64,000 nucleotides of DNA, from assembly GCA_027886175.1 (NCBI GenBank), contig JAJNNQ010000137.1, positions 6,638,001 through 6,702,000 of the forward strand, given 5' to 3'. Shown one piece after another: positions 35,001-57,399 of the stretch. How positions within the stretch are numbered: the first letter of the stretch is position 1; each line of letters opens with the position of its first letter. The translations under genes and the position numbers were made by a program. The notes beneath the pieces are model-generated. The model worked only from the letters and a program-made list of their open reading frames with translations, was not told where the DNA came from and ran no database searches. The stretch is from Phylloscopus collybita. Taxonomy: Eukaryota > Chordata > Aves > Passeriformes > Phylloscopidae.

Positions 35001-36573
35001 CTTCCTCGGATAGCGCTGTTCTCTACCCGAACCATCAAGGCTGGAGAAGAGCTAACCTTTGACTATCAGATGAAAGGTCTGCACATTTTAACTTGGTTCT
35101 TGTGGGAGTTTTAGGGTGCTGGTGGGTTTTATTGCAGCCTGAACGATGGTAGCTTCTCAGCTCAGGCACGGCTTTTTATAACACAGCTCTGGCTTTCAGA
35201 ACAGTCATCACTCATGAGGTGTAGTGCAGAGAAGAGCACACCCAGAAGCTTTTGCTGCATCTCTTGTGCATTGCCTCCCTTGGTGCTCCTAGCACATCAG
35301 GGATTGTGGCTGGATTGTCTGGTGAAGCAATGATTTTGAAGCTTTGTCCCAGGAATTCTCAAAGGAACGCTCAGGCTGCCCTTAAATAAAGCTTTCCTCT
35401 ATAGAAATTGGCATTTCAGGTAAACTACTTTCTAGGTAATCTGCTAGTGATAGTTACTAAGATAGATACTAAGGCAGTTGTAACAGCTGAGCAGCATGAG
35501 GCACCATAGGTTTGTCTTTGAGTTCTGATGTCTGCAGGCTTCAGTTGTGGATGTAGGTCCTATGGAACAGGTATTTCAGATGGGATAGAGTTAATTTCTT
35601 CTCAGTAGCTGGTCCAGTGCTGTGTTTTAGATTCAGTATGAGAATGATGTTGATAACTCACTGATGTTTCGGTTGTTGCTATGTGGTGGTTTTCTTAAGA
35701 ACTTTTTTGTGTCTCATGCTTTACCAGTGAGGAGGTGCTCAAAAAAATTTAAAAAAAAAAAAAAATCTGGGAGGGAGCATAGACAGATGAACTGGTCAAA
35801 GGGATATTCCATGCCAGAGAATGCCCAATATAGAAACCGGGGAGATATCCAGAAGGGTATGATCAGAGTTCAGGGATGGCCTCTGGGCATCAATGAACCA
35901 TAGGTAAGCAATTGTATGTGCATCACTTGTGTTTGTTTTTTTCTTTTACTACTACTACTACTAATAGTAATAATCAGAATATCATCATGATTACAATATT
36001 TTACTGTTTCAATTATTGAACTGTTCTTATCTCAACCTACAAGTTTTACTTTTTGTTCTCCTCCGTGCTCCTCTGGGGTGGAAGTGAGCAAGTGTCTGTG
36101 TGGTGTTTCATTGCCAGCTGGGCTTAAACCACGACACTGCCAAATTGATCTTGAATCTTAGAACTCCTCTTTCTCACTGTTTGTGACACTCTCGTTGAAG
36201 GCCCTTGAAAGCCAGCTGCACTCTCAGCTGATCCATGTGGATACCTGGTGGGTACAAAGCTCAAGTTTTGGATTTGAGTTTTGGATTCCAATGTGTATGC
36301 CAGGTGTTGTACAAGTAGCTGCAACAAGGATGAATCTGAGTACAGCGTCACACAGAGCTCTTTGAACTGGGCTGTTAGAAGGGTTTTAGAGGCTGTTTGA
36401 GTACTGGGCATGATCTTGGTCTGTCTTTTAGAACTTCCTTACTTGTGTTCATCTGTGTTGCAGGTTCAATAGATCTGACTTCAGACTCTGCTGAAGGTCT
36501 TAGCCCATCCAAAAAGAGGATCAGAACTGTCTGTAAATGTGGAGCCGTGTGTTGCAGAGGTTATCTCAACTGA
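28528..36573 (+). CDS. SUV39H2: SUV39H2, histone H3 lysine-9 methyltransferase
   Basis: Six coding exons: 28528-28546, 29564-29709, 30677-31348, 33256-33402, 34947-35076 and 36464-36573 (TGA). All junctions are GT-AG with consistent phase, giving 407 residues (human about 410). Residues ~41-100 form the chromodomain, with YEVEYLCDY and [18 protein letters not shown] aromatic-cage segments. A Cys-rich pre-SET follows ([18 protein letters not shown] and [15 protein letters not shown]). SET runs from GRGWGVKTL through NHSCDPN (residues 326-332, split by intron 4) to FDYQ, and the post-SET zinc Cys are in [13 protein letters not shown] at the end. The enzyme writes H3K9me2/3 in nuclear pericentric heterochromatin and the family member is testis-enriched in mammals (established knowledge). 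Exon 1 codes only six residues plus one base; the ATG is chosen because it joins exon 2 in phase and has a good context. Exon 3 carries 55% of the protein. Confidence 0.96.
31436..31645 (+). repeat. CR1 fragment in SUV39H2 intron 3
   Basis: The words GGGGTCAGACACTGGAACAG, GTCTCCAGGGAGGT, GGACTTGGTGATCC and TCTTCCAACTCAGG mark a CR1 3' end in plus orientation. It begins about 90 bp after exon 3. Confidence 0.82.
33207..33254 (+). repeat. SUV39H2: T-rich tract before SUV39H2 exon 4
   Basis: A nearly pure T/C run ending TTTTTAG at the exon 4 acceptor. It is an extended polypyrimidine tract, probably length-variable. Confidence 0.85.
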
Positions 36574-36867
36574 GTTCGGGTATCCAAAATCACAAATACT
36601 TTGTTCTTTTTTTAATGTGTTTTAAGAAGACTCTTCTTTCACACATATATTGAAGTATTCTTACATCTAATGTAAATAAGGATGGTGAAAACAAGGTATT
36701 GTGTTTGTAATTGAAATGGCATTGGCCAAAGAAAAAGATTGTAGTGTTTCAAGCCAATACAAAACTGATAATGGGGATTAAAAATCCATTTTTCTAGAGC
36801 AGTTGTTTAGGAAGCTGTAAAATGTATGCAAGGAAAACTCTAAAATGTACCTTGATTTGAATATTCC
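36574..36867 (+). other. SUV39H2: start of SUV39H2 3' untranslated region
   Basis: Sequence after the TGA is AT-rich and non-coding. No AATAAA occurs before the CR1 copy; the nearest weak variant is AATAAG near 36675. Later canonical signals are at 37741-37746 and 40309-40314, so the 3' end is open. Confidence 0.5.
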
Positions 36868-37520
36868 TAGAATCAGAGAATAAGATGGATTGGAAGTAAC
36901 CCTCAAGGGTTGTTGTGTCCAACTCTTAGTCCTGCACAGGACATCCCAAGAGTCACACCCTGTGCCTGCGAGCATTGTCCAAACACGTTTTGAACTCTGC
37001 CAGGCTCGGTGCTGTGACCACTTCCCTGCGGTGCCTGTTCCAGTGCCCAACCACCCTCTGGGTGAAGAACCTTTTCCTAATACCCAATCTAAACCTCCCA
37101 GCTCAGCTTCAGGCTGTTTCCTCGAGTCCTGTCACTGGTCACCAGAGTGAATAGATTGGTACCTGCCCCTCTGCTTCCCCTTGTGAGGATGTTGAAGAAC
37201 TCCATGAGGTCTCCCCTCAGTCTCGTCTTCTGCAGGCTGAACAGCCAAAGTGACCTCAGCAGCTCCTCATAAAGTTTCCCCTCAGACCCTTCACCATCCT
37301 CATGGCCTCCTTTGGATGCTCTCTAGTGGTTCAATGTCTTTTTTTACCTTGTGGTGCCCAAAGCTGCCCCCAGCTCTTGAGGTGAGGCTGCTCCAGTTCA
37401 GAGCAGAGTGGGACAATCCCCTCCCTTGCCCAGCTGCCGATGCTGTGCCTGATGCACCCCAGGACAGGGTTGGCCCTCCTGCCTGCCAGGGCACTGCTGG
37501 CTCATGTTCATTGTCACAGA
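36868..37520 (-). repeat. long CR1 copy, minus orientation
   Basis: It begins with the antisense CR1 tail (AGAATCAGAGAATAAGATGG) and runs about 650 bp through the antisense 3' region, including TTTGAACTCTGCCAGGCTCG, AGTGCCCAACCACCCTCTGG and CTTCTGCAGGCTGAACAGCC. Open frames of up to 108 codons inside it are antisense repeat sequence. Confidence 0.9.
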
Positions 37521-37879
37521 CATTTGAGTGTGAGCTTTCAGCCATAGGCCTTCAGGAGCTGATTCCAGTGGGATGAAGTGATGCTACGTGTTTTCTCTAC
37601 CTTGAGAAGTCAGGAGGCATTTGAATTCTAAGTCTTAGTTGATGGTTCTTTTGCTTTTTTGTTATATAAAGAAAAGCTTGAAGATCTTAGCAATAACATT
37701 TATGGCACCAGGGTGAGGGATTAAAGAGAGCCAGTGGGCAAATAAAGGTTCACAGGAGTGCAAATTGTAAAATGTCCATGGAAGTCCATGCAAGGGACGT
37801 AGTTGCAGGAAAAAAATTAGAGAGGCCTAAGCTCAATTGAAACTTAACTTGGACACTTCTTTAAAGGATAGTAAAAAAT

Positions 37880-38581
37880 GTTTTTATAAATACATTAATA
37901 GCAAAAGGAGGGGCAAGGAAAACGTCCATTCTTTATTTGACACAGTGGGGGAATGTGGTTACCAAAGATGAGGAAAAGGCTTGAGATACTTAACACCTTC
38001 TTTGCCTCATTTTAATGTTTTCAATATTAAGACAGTTGTTCTGTCCTCAGGACAACTGGTCTCCTGAGCTGGTAGATGGAGATGGGGAGTAGAATATTCC
38101 CCCTGTAATCCAGGAGGAAGCAGTTAGAGACCTGCTGAGTCACTTAGATGTTCCTAAGTCCATGGGACCAGATGGGATCCATCCTAGGGTGATAAGGGAC
38201 CTGGCAGATGAGCTGACCAAGGAACTCCATCATTTACCTGGAGAAAAGGAGGCTCAGGGCTGACCTTATGACCTCTGCAGCTCCCTGACAGGAGGATGTA
38301 GCCAGGTGAGGGTCAGTCTCCCAGGGAACCAGCAACACAACAAGGAGACAGTCTCTACCTGTGCTGGGGGTGGGGGGGTGGTGTGGTTGGACATTAGGAA
38401 AATTTTCTTCACAGAAGGGGTGATTGGACATTGGAATGGGCTGCTCAGAGAGGAGCATCCTGAAGGTGTTTAAAAAAGTGTGGATGTGGCACTCAGTGCC
38501 ATGGTCTGGTTGACAAAGTGGTGTTCGGTCATAGGTTGGACTTGATGATCTCAAAGGCCTTTTCCAGCCTAATTGATTCTG
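37880..38581 (+). repeat. CR1 copy, plus orientation, internally deleted
   Basis: The left part carries coding-like CR1 sequence from just before the reverse transcriptase: GNVVTKDEEK around 37950 and PKSMGPDGIHPRVIRDLADE around 38150-38215. It then jumps at about 38235 to the 3' terminal region (GGAGAAAAGGAGGCTCAGGG, TTGGAATGGGCTGCTC, ATTGATTCTGTAACT). Most of the reverse transcriptase is missing. Confidence 0.85.
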
Positions 38582-41500
38582 TAACTGGTATTAACAGATC
38601 CCAAGTGTAAAACTTGAACTTCTTAGCTGATGTCATGTAGGACATTTTCAGGTGTTATGCTCTGATTTTTAGTTAGGATTCTATAGGAGGACTGCAGTTC
38701 CACAGGGCATTTGTAAATATGGGATTGTCAGAAGTAACATTCGCTGTGTTTTCATTGCAGAAATTTGGCAGTCATGGCTGAAACAAGCTGCTGGCTGCAG
38801 TTTGGGAATAGATAGCAAAAGGTTAAGGAGAGCAGCCCATTGTCTAACAAAGCAAATGCATTGTGGAGATATGCTCTGTTATCTGTTAGGTGCAAAAGAG
38901 CCCTGGGATTGATGTATATTCACAACTGGTTTTGGTTAGATTTTTACATACTGTGTCTTTTTTACCTAGTGACAGACTTCTAAGATACTAGGCCTGTATT
39001 TTCTGGTTGCAAAATTGTTAACTTCAGTGAAGTTAGACTAGGGGTGAGTATACCCATTTGCTGTAGACATTTGTAAGATGTTCTTGAATGTAAAAGCTGA
39101 GAAATGTGCTGTTCTTCAGCTGCTTGAGTCATCTTTTTTTTTTTTTTTTCCTGATCATCTTAAAGTTGTCTCAATCTATTCATAATGTATGCTAAGTTTT
39201 GCTTGGCTTCAGAACCACTGGAGAACAGTGGTTGAGGTGGGTGATGAGTGGAGTTACAGCCAAGGTCCATGCTCTAGGGATGATTCACATGCTTTTCTCT
39301 CATGGATTCAAAGCTGGTAAAACTTGCATATTGCTTACCAGTCAGGTCAATGTTGACAGGGTCAGGCAGAATAATGTTGCTCCATAAATGGATGCTCCTT
39401 AGCTGGATGCTGGCTATGTATCATAGGTCAGCTACTTACCTTTATAAGGTGCACAGCTGTTGGCTCAGGTGAATGAAGTCAAGTACCTAGCATGTAACTG
39501 TTTACTTAATTTGTTAGAAAATGCCTTAAATTCCATGTTAATTACTAGCACTTCAAAAAGAGCATTTCAAGGTTGTTCCTTAAGAAGCACAGTTGCATTT
39601 GTACTGAAGATCTGGCTCTTTGGTAGCAAATGACATTTTATATGCTACTAGCCAAAATCAGATTTACACTTTTGGTGAAGAGCATGGGCCACTGGAAATG
39701 CTGTGTGAGTTTTGTAATCTACAATACAGACATACACGTTGAAATAGAGACTTTATATTCTTTAATGAATAGGAAAAAAGTTTGCTTAGATTTAAAAGTA
39801 TTTGCTGTGATCAGGCTCACCTGTATTCACACAGTTGATAAATGCTGAATCTTGTCCGTTTTTATCATCCCCTATCTCTAATGATTTTTTTTTAATTCAA
39901 AGTTTTAAGTGGAATGTGGAGCTTTAATGTCAGCAAACTCTAGATGATCTTGTGTCGTTTGGAGGCATTAGTGCTTTCTCCTGCATGTAGCTCAGATGAG
40001 CAGTGCATTCCATGTGGATGGAATCTGCAGCCCCCAGCTCCGATATCCGCTGCTGCAGCCTGCGCTGCCCCTGCAGGACGGAGCGGCTGCGGCAAGAGAG
40101 AGACGGATTCCTTACTCCAGCCTCGCCTCTTTCTCTCCCCATGGCCAGTTTGATTTAAATATTACAAGTATTTGCATTTTAGAAGGTAACAGTTGTGGCA
40201 GTTGTACTGGAGTGCAGTGTCTGCCTTTTCCAGAGGCAGAGAATGTTATCACCAGCACTGAAATAATGCTGCTGTTTGTTAAGGATATGTGTGTTACCTT
40301 CTGCCATAAATAAAAGAACTGTTAATTTATGTTCTGGGAGGTAGCAGTATTTTGTATTTATTTGAAGGAAACCCATGGATCCAGTTTCCAACATAAAAGC
40401 CTTGAACAGTATTTTATATTTACATATTCACAATGTATTTGGATTGCAGTCAATGAATTAGCTTAATGGAACACTGTCACTTTTAAAACTCTTTAAAATT
40501 TTACTGTTTTTATGAGTTTGGCAGAAAATTGCCGAACTGGAAATGGAGGAAAAGGTGTTTTCCATTTCTTAGGGAAGCTAAACCAGCCCAGCTTCTGCCT
40601 TTGTTTTGTTTTGTGGTCTGTTGGCATCGTCATGGTCACCAGTTCAGTCGTGTGTATGCTCTTCTTGGGGGCTGGTGACCTGTGAGCTGTCCTCCAGCTG
40701 GTTTTTTGTTGGGTTTTTATTTTTTGGTAGCAAAACTAAAGCTGCAAGATCACCTGTAAGAAAAGCTATTGCCTATTTATTTAATCTCCAAGTTAAGTTA
40801 ATCTTTTGGTTATTTTTAATGTATGTTTTAGGAACTGTATTAGAATATGCAGTTTGTAAGCTCAGGAACATTTTCTTTTCATACTGTGTCATCTCTAGTA
40901 TTGCTATCTTCCTATAGTTTTTGATAAAATAAATTAAATTTAGTTTTTCTCTTGTTGTTGTCATTTTTGAAAAAAAATTAGCCTGTCAAAATTAGTTGTA
41001 GCAGTAGAATTTGCTTTAAGACTGCAACCTCTTAATTCCTGGCCTGTACTCAAATTTTCTAGGACTGTAAGGACTTCAGCAGAAGGGACCATGAGGAAAT
41101 GAAGTGTTTTCAGCTTAGGGCTGGTGAGAACTGGTATAAATTTACACTTGCCTGAACAGACTGTATTCCTGTATATTTGAGCATCCTGTTGAAAGGCAGC
41201 CCTAAACTTACATGCACAGTTTTCAGATATGAAATGAGCCAACAGAAGAGGTTCTGTTTGGTCTAAATTTATTCACAGAGGTAGTTCCAACAGCAGTTCC
41301 ACTCATTCAGGCTTCCTAAAAAACCCCCAATGTTGGTAGATCCCATTGGGAAATTAAGTTAACAAATCCCACAAGCAGCAGGAAAGGTAACAGCAGAGAA
41401 ATGCATGGATCTTCAATATCCTTAAACTCATAGAGAGATGGTGGCAATGCTTTGTCCCTCCTGCCTCTGTTCCCTGTGGCAGAATGCTGGTTTGTTTAAC

Positions 41501-42413
41501 ATTCACATCACTAAACATGGCACAACAACTGAAGGCACACTCAGAGGGCAGAGATGTGCTGAAGTATGCTTAATTCTTTGGGACTTAAACCTCAGGGATT
41601 TTTAGATGACTTCTGTGGTTTGGATATTTCGTAGGCACTTCAGTTTAGGTAAAACCTGAATTACATTTCTATGTTAGAAGCCAAGAGTTTTGGCAGAGGG
41701 TTATGATGGCACACATGCATGGAGAATATAGTGTTTTGATTTAAAACAGTGAAATCTACAGAATACTGCAGAGGAGGTGAAGTTTTGTAGTACAAGTGCC
41801 TGTCTGGTATACCAGGTTACCTTCTGTGGCTGAGTTACCTGCCAGAGCAGAACAGGGCTGGTAGCTTGGGATTTTAAGTAACACAGGATTTTAAGTTTTT
41901 CTGAAGAACAATTCAGAACAAACCAGAACACAGAGGAAGTGATGACAAGTTGTTTGCAATGAATTGGAGGTGAAGCTTAGACAGCAGTCTGCAGTACCTA
42001 ACTCAGGAGTTACAGCTCAGTGTAAAGAGACATTTTTTGAAATGAACAATTTGATTTAAAACAAAGCCCACTCACAACCTCAGTAATTCTCTAATCTGTT
42101 CTGCTGTTATTTTTAAAAACAACTAAAGAATTTTAATAAAAATTAAATTGTTATAATAATGATAAACAAATGGTAATAGTCATTAAAGCCAAATTACAGC
42201 TGCTTTGTTTGCATGGTCACTGTTAGGTGTTCCTCCCCACAGTTAATACTGTGCTATTTTATTAAAACCTGAGATCATATTACAAAGGCAAACTCTTAGA
42301 GCTCATGATAAACATTAAATTTCATTTAACAAAACTACCCTTAGTTTTGTCTGGTGCATTTTTTTTTGTCTTTTTACAGTCCTGGAGGACTGAACCTTGG
42401 GAGGTAGAAGGCT
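38582..42413. other. convergent intergenic region SUV39H2/DCLRE1C
   Basis: No coding gene was recognised. Plus-strand AATAAA signals at 40309-40314 and about 40926 could end long SUV39H2 transcripts. A small CpG-bearing patch at 39990-40145 has an open frame of 105 codons without a known domain. A T-run lies at about 39128-39149. Confidence 0.5.
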
Positions 42414-42419
42414 TTTATT
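42414..42419 (-). terminator. DCLRE1C: DCLRE1C polyadenylation signal (AATAAA on minus strand)
   Basis: TTTATT on the plus strand, 223 bp downstream of the DCLRE1C stop codon. It is the nearest signal I noticed; use is not shown. Confidence 0.5.
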
Positions 42420-42641
42420 GTATATCCCTCCTGGGAATACTTTCTGAATACTTCCTTTTCAGTATTTCATGGAATGAACAATAAAGGTACAAGGGCTGCA
42501 AATTCCTGCTTCTGACGGATATTTCTGAATAAAGCATGACTCAGCATAGGTGCAGACAGTAACCCACAGGAAAGAGAATAAGAGTTCAGGTATTAATAGA
42601 CATGCTGAGTATTACCACAAGGTAATCAGTTATACCTGTTC

Positions 42642-53052
<10,411 letters not shown>

Positions 53053-53176
53053 GGCGGGCGGCGGGCAGCGCGCGCTTCCGTCCGCCCGCCCGGCTCCCGG
53101 CCAATCCCGAGACGGCTCCGCCCCGCGCCGGCCTATCAGCGGCGGGCACAGCCTTTTAAAGAGGCCGTGACGGGCG

Positions 53177-53189
53177 GTTGCCTGGTGAC
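53177..53189 (+). promoter_or_regulatory. RFX X-box
   Basis: GTTGCCTGGTGAC is a full match to the X-box consensus RYYNYY-N(1-3)-RRNRAC bound by RFX factors, two half sites with a one-base spacer. It lies 125 bp upstream of the DCLRE1C start codon, in the presumed shared promoter with MEIG1. Confidence 0.7.
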
Positions 53190-53198
53190 CGTTGGCGT

Positions 53199-53254
53199 CG
53201 TGAGGGGACAGGCGTGAGGGGACAGCCGTGAGGGGACAGCCGTGAGGGAGGGAC
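53199..53254 (+). repeat. 14-bp tandem repeat, about four copies
   Basis: CGTGAGGGGACAGC-type units start at 53199, 53213, 53227 and 53241. The first three are nearly identical and the last is degenerate. The array lies ten bases after the X-box. Confidence 0.9.
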
Positions 53255-53512
53255 CCTGAGGGGTTTGAGGGGTGGGGGAGGCCGTGAGGGGCGCCGCCAT
53301 AGCGCCTCGGCCTCCGCTCCGCCCCGAGAAGAGTCCCCGTTTTGCGTCTCTTGATCCGAGGTGGGCCGCCTTAAGGGCTGGGTGGGCGGGTTGTGGCCGT
53401 GGCGGTGGGAGCAGGGTGAAGTTACGGTCGCAGCGCTGTTAACGGATGCAGGCCGCGACGTCTGCCGGAGCATCTCGGAATGTACTCGTAACTGTCGGTT
53501 TAGAGTAGGTAG

Positions 53513-53757
53513 AAGTCACTGGAAAGAGGGGAACTTAGATTAGATATTAAGAAGAATTTTTTTACAGTGCGGGCGGTGAGGCACTGGGACAGTTTTCCCG
53601 GTGAGGTTGTGCTGCCCCAGCCCTGGGACAGTTCAAGGCCAGGTTGAATGGGGCTTTGACCAACCTGATCTAATGGAAGGTGTCCCTGCTCATGGCAGGG
53701 GGTTGGAAGGAGATGATCTTTAAAATTCTTTCCAACCCCTTGACATCCTATGAAATC
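53513..53757 (+). repeat. CR1 LINE fragment, 3' end
   Basis: GAACTTAGATTAGATATTAAG, GGCGGTGAGGCACTGGGACA, GGTTGAATGGGGCTTTGACC, CAGGGGGTTGGAAGGAGATG and TCTTTCCAACCCCTTGAC are CR1 3' end words in plus orientation, directly after the CpG island. Confidence 0.88.
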
Positions 53758-56700
53758 TCCTACTGCCTTTTCTGAGATCCAAGCAGGTCCTGTGTTTCCT
53801 CACTTGGGTTAAGTGATGTAGGAGAGGTACAGCCATCTCCTCCTGCTGCTCTGCCCCAGGGCCTCTCCTGACTGGGTACATGGTGCTCCTTGTTCGGGCT
53901 GAGGATGCAGCAGGGCCCCCTGTCCCGCCTGGAACCTGGCCTGGACCCAAGGTGCCCCTACTCTTCAGCTTTAAGTTTGCTGGTGAATGTGGGGGTGCAC
54001 CCTAGGTATACCAAAATGGGTGAAGGTACAGACACCACTCCTCCCCAGCATCGGGCACACAGGCTGTGACCCACAGTCCTGCTCCACCTGCTGACATGGA
54101 GCCTCTCACTCACGACAGCCCTCCCCCAGGAGCTAATTTTTCTGGACACATCCTGTTCCTGCTCCAGTGGCTGGGAACCCTCACCTACTCCAGATATCAT
54201 AGGCCAGAGGTGCTCATACCCCCAGCCTGACTCCAGGAGCTGGCCCCAGTGTTCACTCATACATGGGTCTCACCAGGAGCTGGCACTTTGTCCTTGCAGC
54301 ACATACACATGTGGAATACAGAGTTTGTGCAGACAGTTAAGATTTAAGAAGATACAATAGGGTAGGACAGTCTGTGATGATCAGGTACAGGGCTTAGCTG
54401 GGTATGTAATACTGACTCGTCCTGTTTTATACAGGACAGGCTTATTTTGTACTTCTTTCTGTCTGTTCCCATCCTTGTTTCTCACTGCTCCTGCACACTA
54501 CTCACAGATCTACACAGTTCCATGGATTCCCACACCTCTCCAAGTCCAGGTCCCCCTGGTTAAGTCTTACCACTGCAAAGTCCAGGTTGATCTCTCAGGA
54601 TCTCATTCTTGATAGAATGTAGTAGTTTCTTGATAGCCCATCTATTGGTGCCAGAGTTGAGATTTCTTTATCTGTTTTTTTTTTTTTTTTGTCACGTCCT
54701 TGCCTCTGCATATTTTGTTTGTTTCCCCCTTTTTCCCAAGTTTCCCAATTGACAAGGTCACTGATCAGATAGCCTTGCTGGAATAACGGTTTCCACACTC
54801 TTCACATGCCACATGACTGGCCAGGTGTGGTTCTCATCACCACCTTCCTCATTAACTGCCCAGGTTTGAGTCCCCATGTATTGTTTTATGGCTTCCTCCC
54901 TTTCCTGTGACCCCGTGAAAATGCAGTGAAAATGGTCCTTGAGCAGATGCCCTAAGGAGCACTCTCCTCCCACAAACCCTTACAACTTGTGTAACTGTTC
55001 AGGAAACCACCATCAGTGAGCCCAGGCTAGTTAGGATTCCACAGTAATTGTGTTATGATGAACATTAAAAAATGTGTTCCCAAGGCCAAAGCACTCACTG
55101 TTTACCCTAGGTTAGGAGCAGGCAAACATTGTCATCTTAGCAAAGTCCACTTCACTGTTCAAAACTTCCCCTTAAATGAAAAACGTTAATATTAAACTGA
55201 ATTTCCTTACCATTCTCTTGTCTTCTTTATTTGCCTTTATCAGTCTGTTGTCTTTCATCTCTTCCCTGAATTCCTGGCTGGAGTACAGCTGTCCTCTGCT
55301 CTGCTACAGTGAAAACAGCTCTGTGCCTGGAACTTGGACACATAATAGACAAAGAGTACAATTTTTAAATAGCAGCCCCAAAATGGGATGCTTTCATTAC
55401 ACAAAATCACTAAGCTGGAACTTTCAATAAATGATTTTTATTTTTTGGGCAGGAACGCCTGTGGACAGGCACTGGGAATTAATGGTGACTCGCAAAGTGC
55501 CAGACCTACCCACATGTCTGGAAGAAAAACATTCCTTAGGTGAATCCAGCACGTCCTGTAAAGAAGTACGTAACACTAATGACATGTAAGTTATCACAAG
55601 AACTTTATTTCATTATAACTCAGCATTTATTAAGCTCTAATGTTGTTGCTAATCATAGTGACTGTCTAAATTCAATATTGACTGACAACAGGTCTCATCA
55701 AACACTGATGAGCAAGTACAGAGCTTGAAAAATCCTGTGACAGCTACAAAAGAGCCCTTTGCAGCACAGGTGAAAAAAAACTTATGTTGAGATAGGTATC
55801 TCAAAGACTATCCTAAATTTAGAATAAGGTTCTGTGCTTATCCTGTTAATTTGTATTTGATACCTCATAACCAGATGGGAAAATTACTTTTTTATTTTAG
55901 TAAATGGATGCTTTCAGTTGTAAAATACTGCAGTGCCTGGTAAAATAATGCTTGAAGTACTGAACTGCAAGAAATGGTTTAGTGTTGCCAGAAAAATGCT
56001 CTTTTACGTCTTTGTATTGATCTCTAATAAAGTGTATTTGGTAAGAGATGGAAGGCCCTTTCTCTGTTTCCTGATGGCTCTCATACAAACAGATGACAGG
56101 TATGCAGACTTCTTTCTGCAGTTCCACATTGTGATAACAATAATTCTTGATATAATTTTCCCTAAGATTTTTATCTCGTGGTGCAAGACTTTTTTTCCAA
56201 TTTCTGCTTTTAGAAAAGACTAGTGACATTTTGACATTTTGCATTTGATGAGATTTCAGCATTCAACTTTTCAAGCTCTCTTTTAATACAGGAACTTGCC
56301 AAGTAAAGAAATTGGGCAAGGTTTGGAGGCAGCATCTTACTCACAGTGAGGGAGACTGTGTTCATCCTCTCCCTGCAAAATTCAGAAGCTTTCATTCCTT
56401 GGAGATACTTTCTAATTATGAAGCTGAAGCTTGGTGACATTTCAAAACTGGGAAAGGACTCATCTCTGATCATACCTGCTAGGCATGATAGTGATGTGTG
56501 TGTTTTGCTTGCAGAGGCAACAAAAGTTCTATTTGAGTAGCAAAATAAGATACGCTTAAGAAAGCAAATGCAATGAGATTCAGATATAAGGCAGAAGTCA
56601 AATGATTTTTTTTTTTATGTAGTTCAAATCCATCCCTGGTGAGGATCCATTGTCTGCAGGTTTTGTTGGGGGTTTTTTTGGTGCGTTTTTTTTCATTTAT

Positions 56701-57395
56701 CTATTTAATTAATTTTCTTTTCAGTTTGAATTTCAGCTTGTCCCAGTTCTGCTTTTTTTAGGTTTAGTAGTTGATTAACCTGTTTGCTATGTCTCAGCTG
56801 ACTGAACAAATGGGTTTTATGTGAGGAGTCAGTGGCAGTCAGTTTGATTGGGCAAAGGCAGAAAGGGATGAATTCTGGTGGGCTGTGTGCCTTGTGTCCT
56901 TATCCAATTTGGCACTGGCTCTGTGGCCATGTCACTGACTGTGCATTTCTCCTTTCCCCTCCTCTCCCATCCTGCGTGTTTGCTGTTCTACAATAGCAGC
57001 CCAGATCTTCCTTCTGTGATTCCCAGTTTGGTGTCACTTCAGGAGCAAGAAAGAAAAATCTGGACATCTGCCTGCCTGCCCCAAGGGGACAGCAACTGCA
57101 AAGATGTGAAATTAAAAAATCCTGCATTTAATTTTTTTTTTTTAATGCATCAATATGCACAATTAAATTTTGGAAGGGTTGAGTCAAGATGTATATGCAA
57201 GTACAGATGAGTTGAGTTTGTTTGAGATCAAGCAGTGCATTTAATTTGATTCTAACTGCTTATAACTTTTTCCTTTTTTAACCTCAGACTTTGAACTCTG
57301 TAATTCCTTTATTTTAAAATTTTGTTCTATACATTACTCTATGTCCCCAACAAAATCACTTGCGTCTCTATTTAATTTTTTAAATCTAATTTCAG
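53758..57395. other. no coding sequence recognised; probable MEIG1 5' intron
   Basis: Open frames here reach about 120 codons but have no domain. The 53,950-54,970 part is GC-richer, with pyrimidine-rich antisense wording that may be an old repeat I cannot name. A T-run lies at 54677-54693. If MEIG1 starts in the CpG island at 53.2-53.5 kb, this stretch is its first intron. Confidence 0.5.
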
Positions 57396-57399
57396 GAAG

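Noticed and set aside
36868..37545. Open frames of 80-110 codons right of SUV39H2
   Set aside because: They lie inside an antisense CR1 copy.
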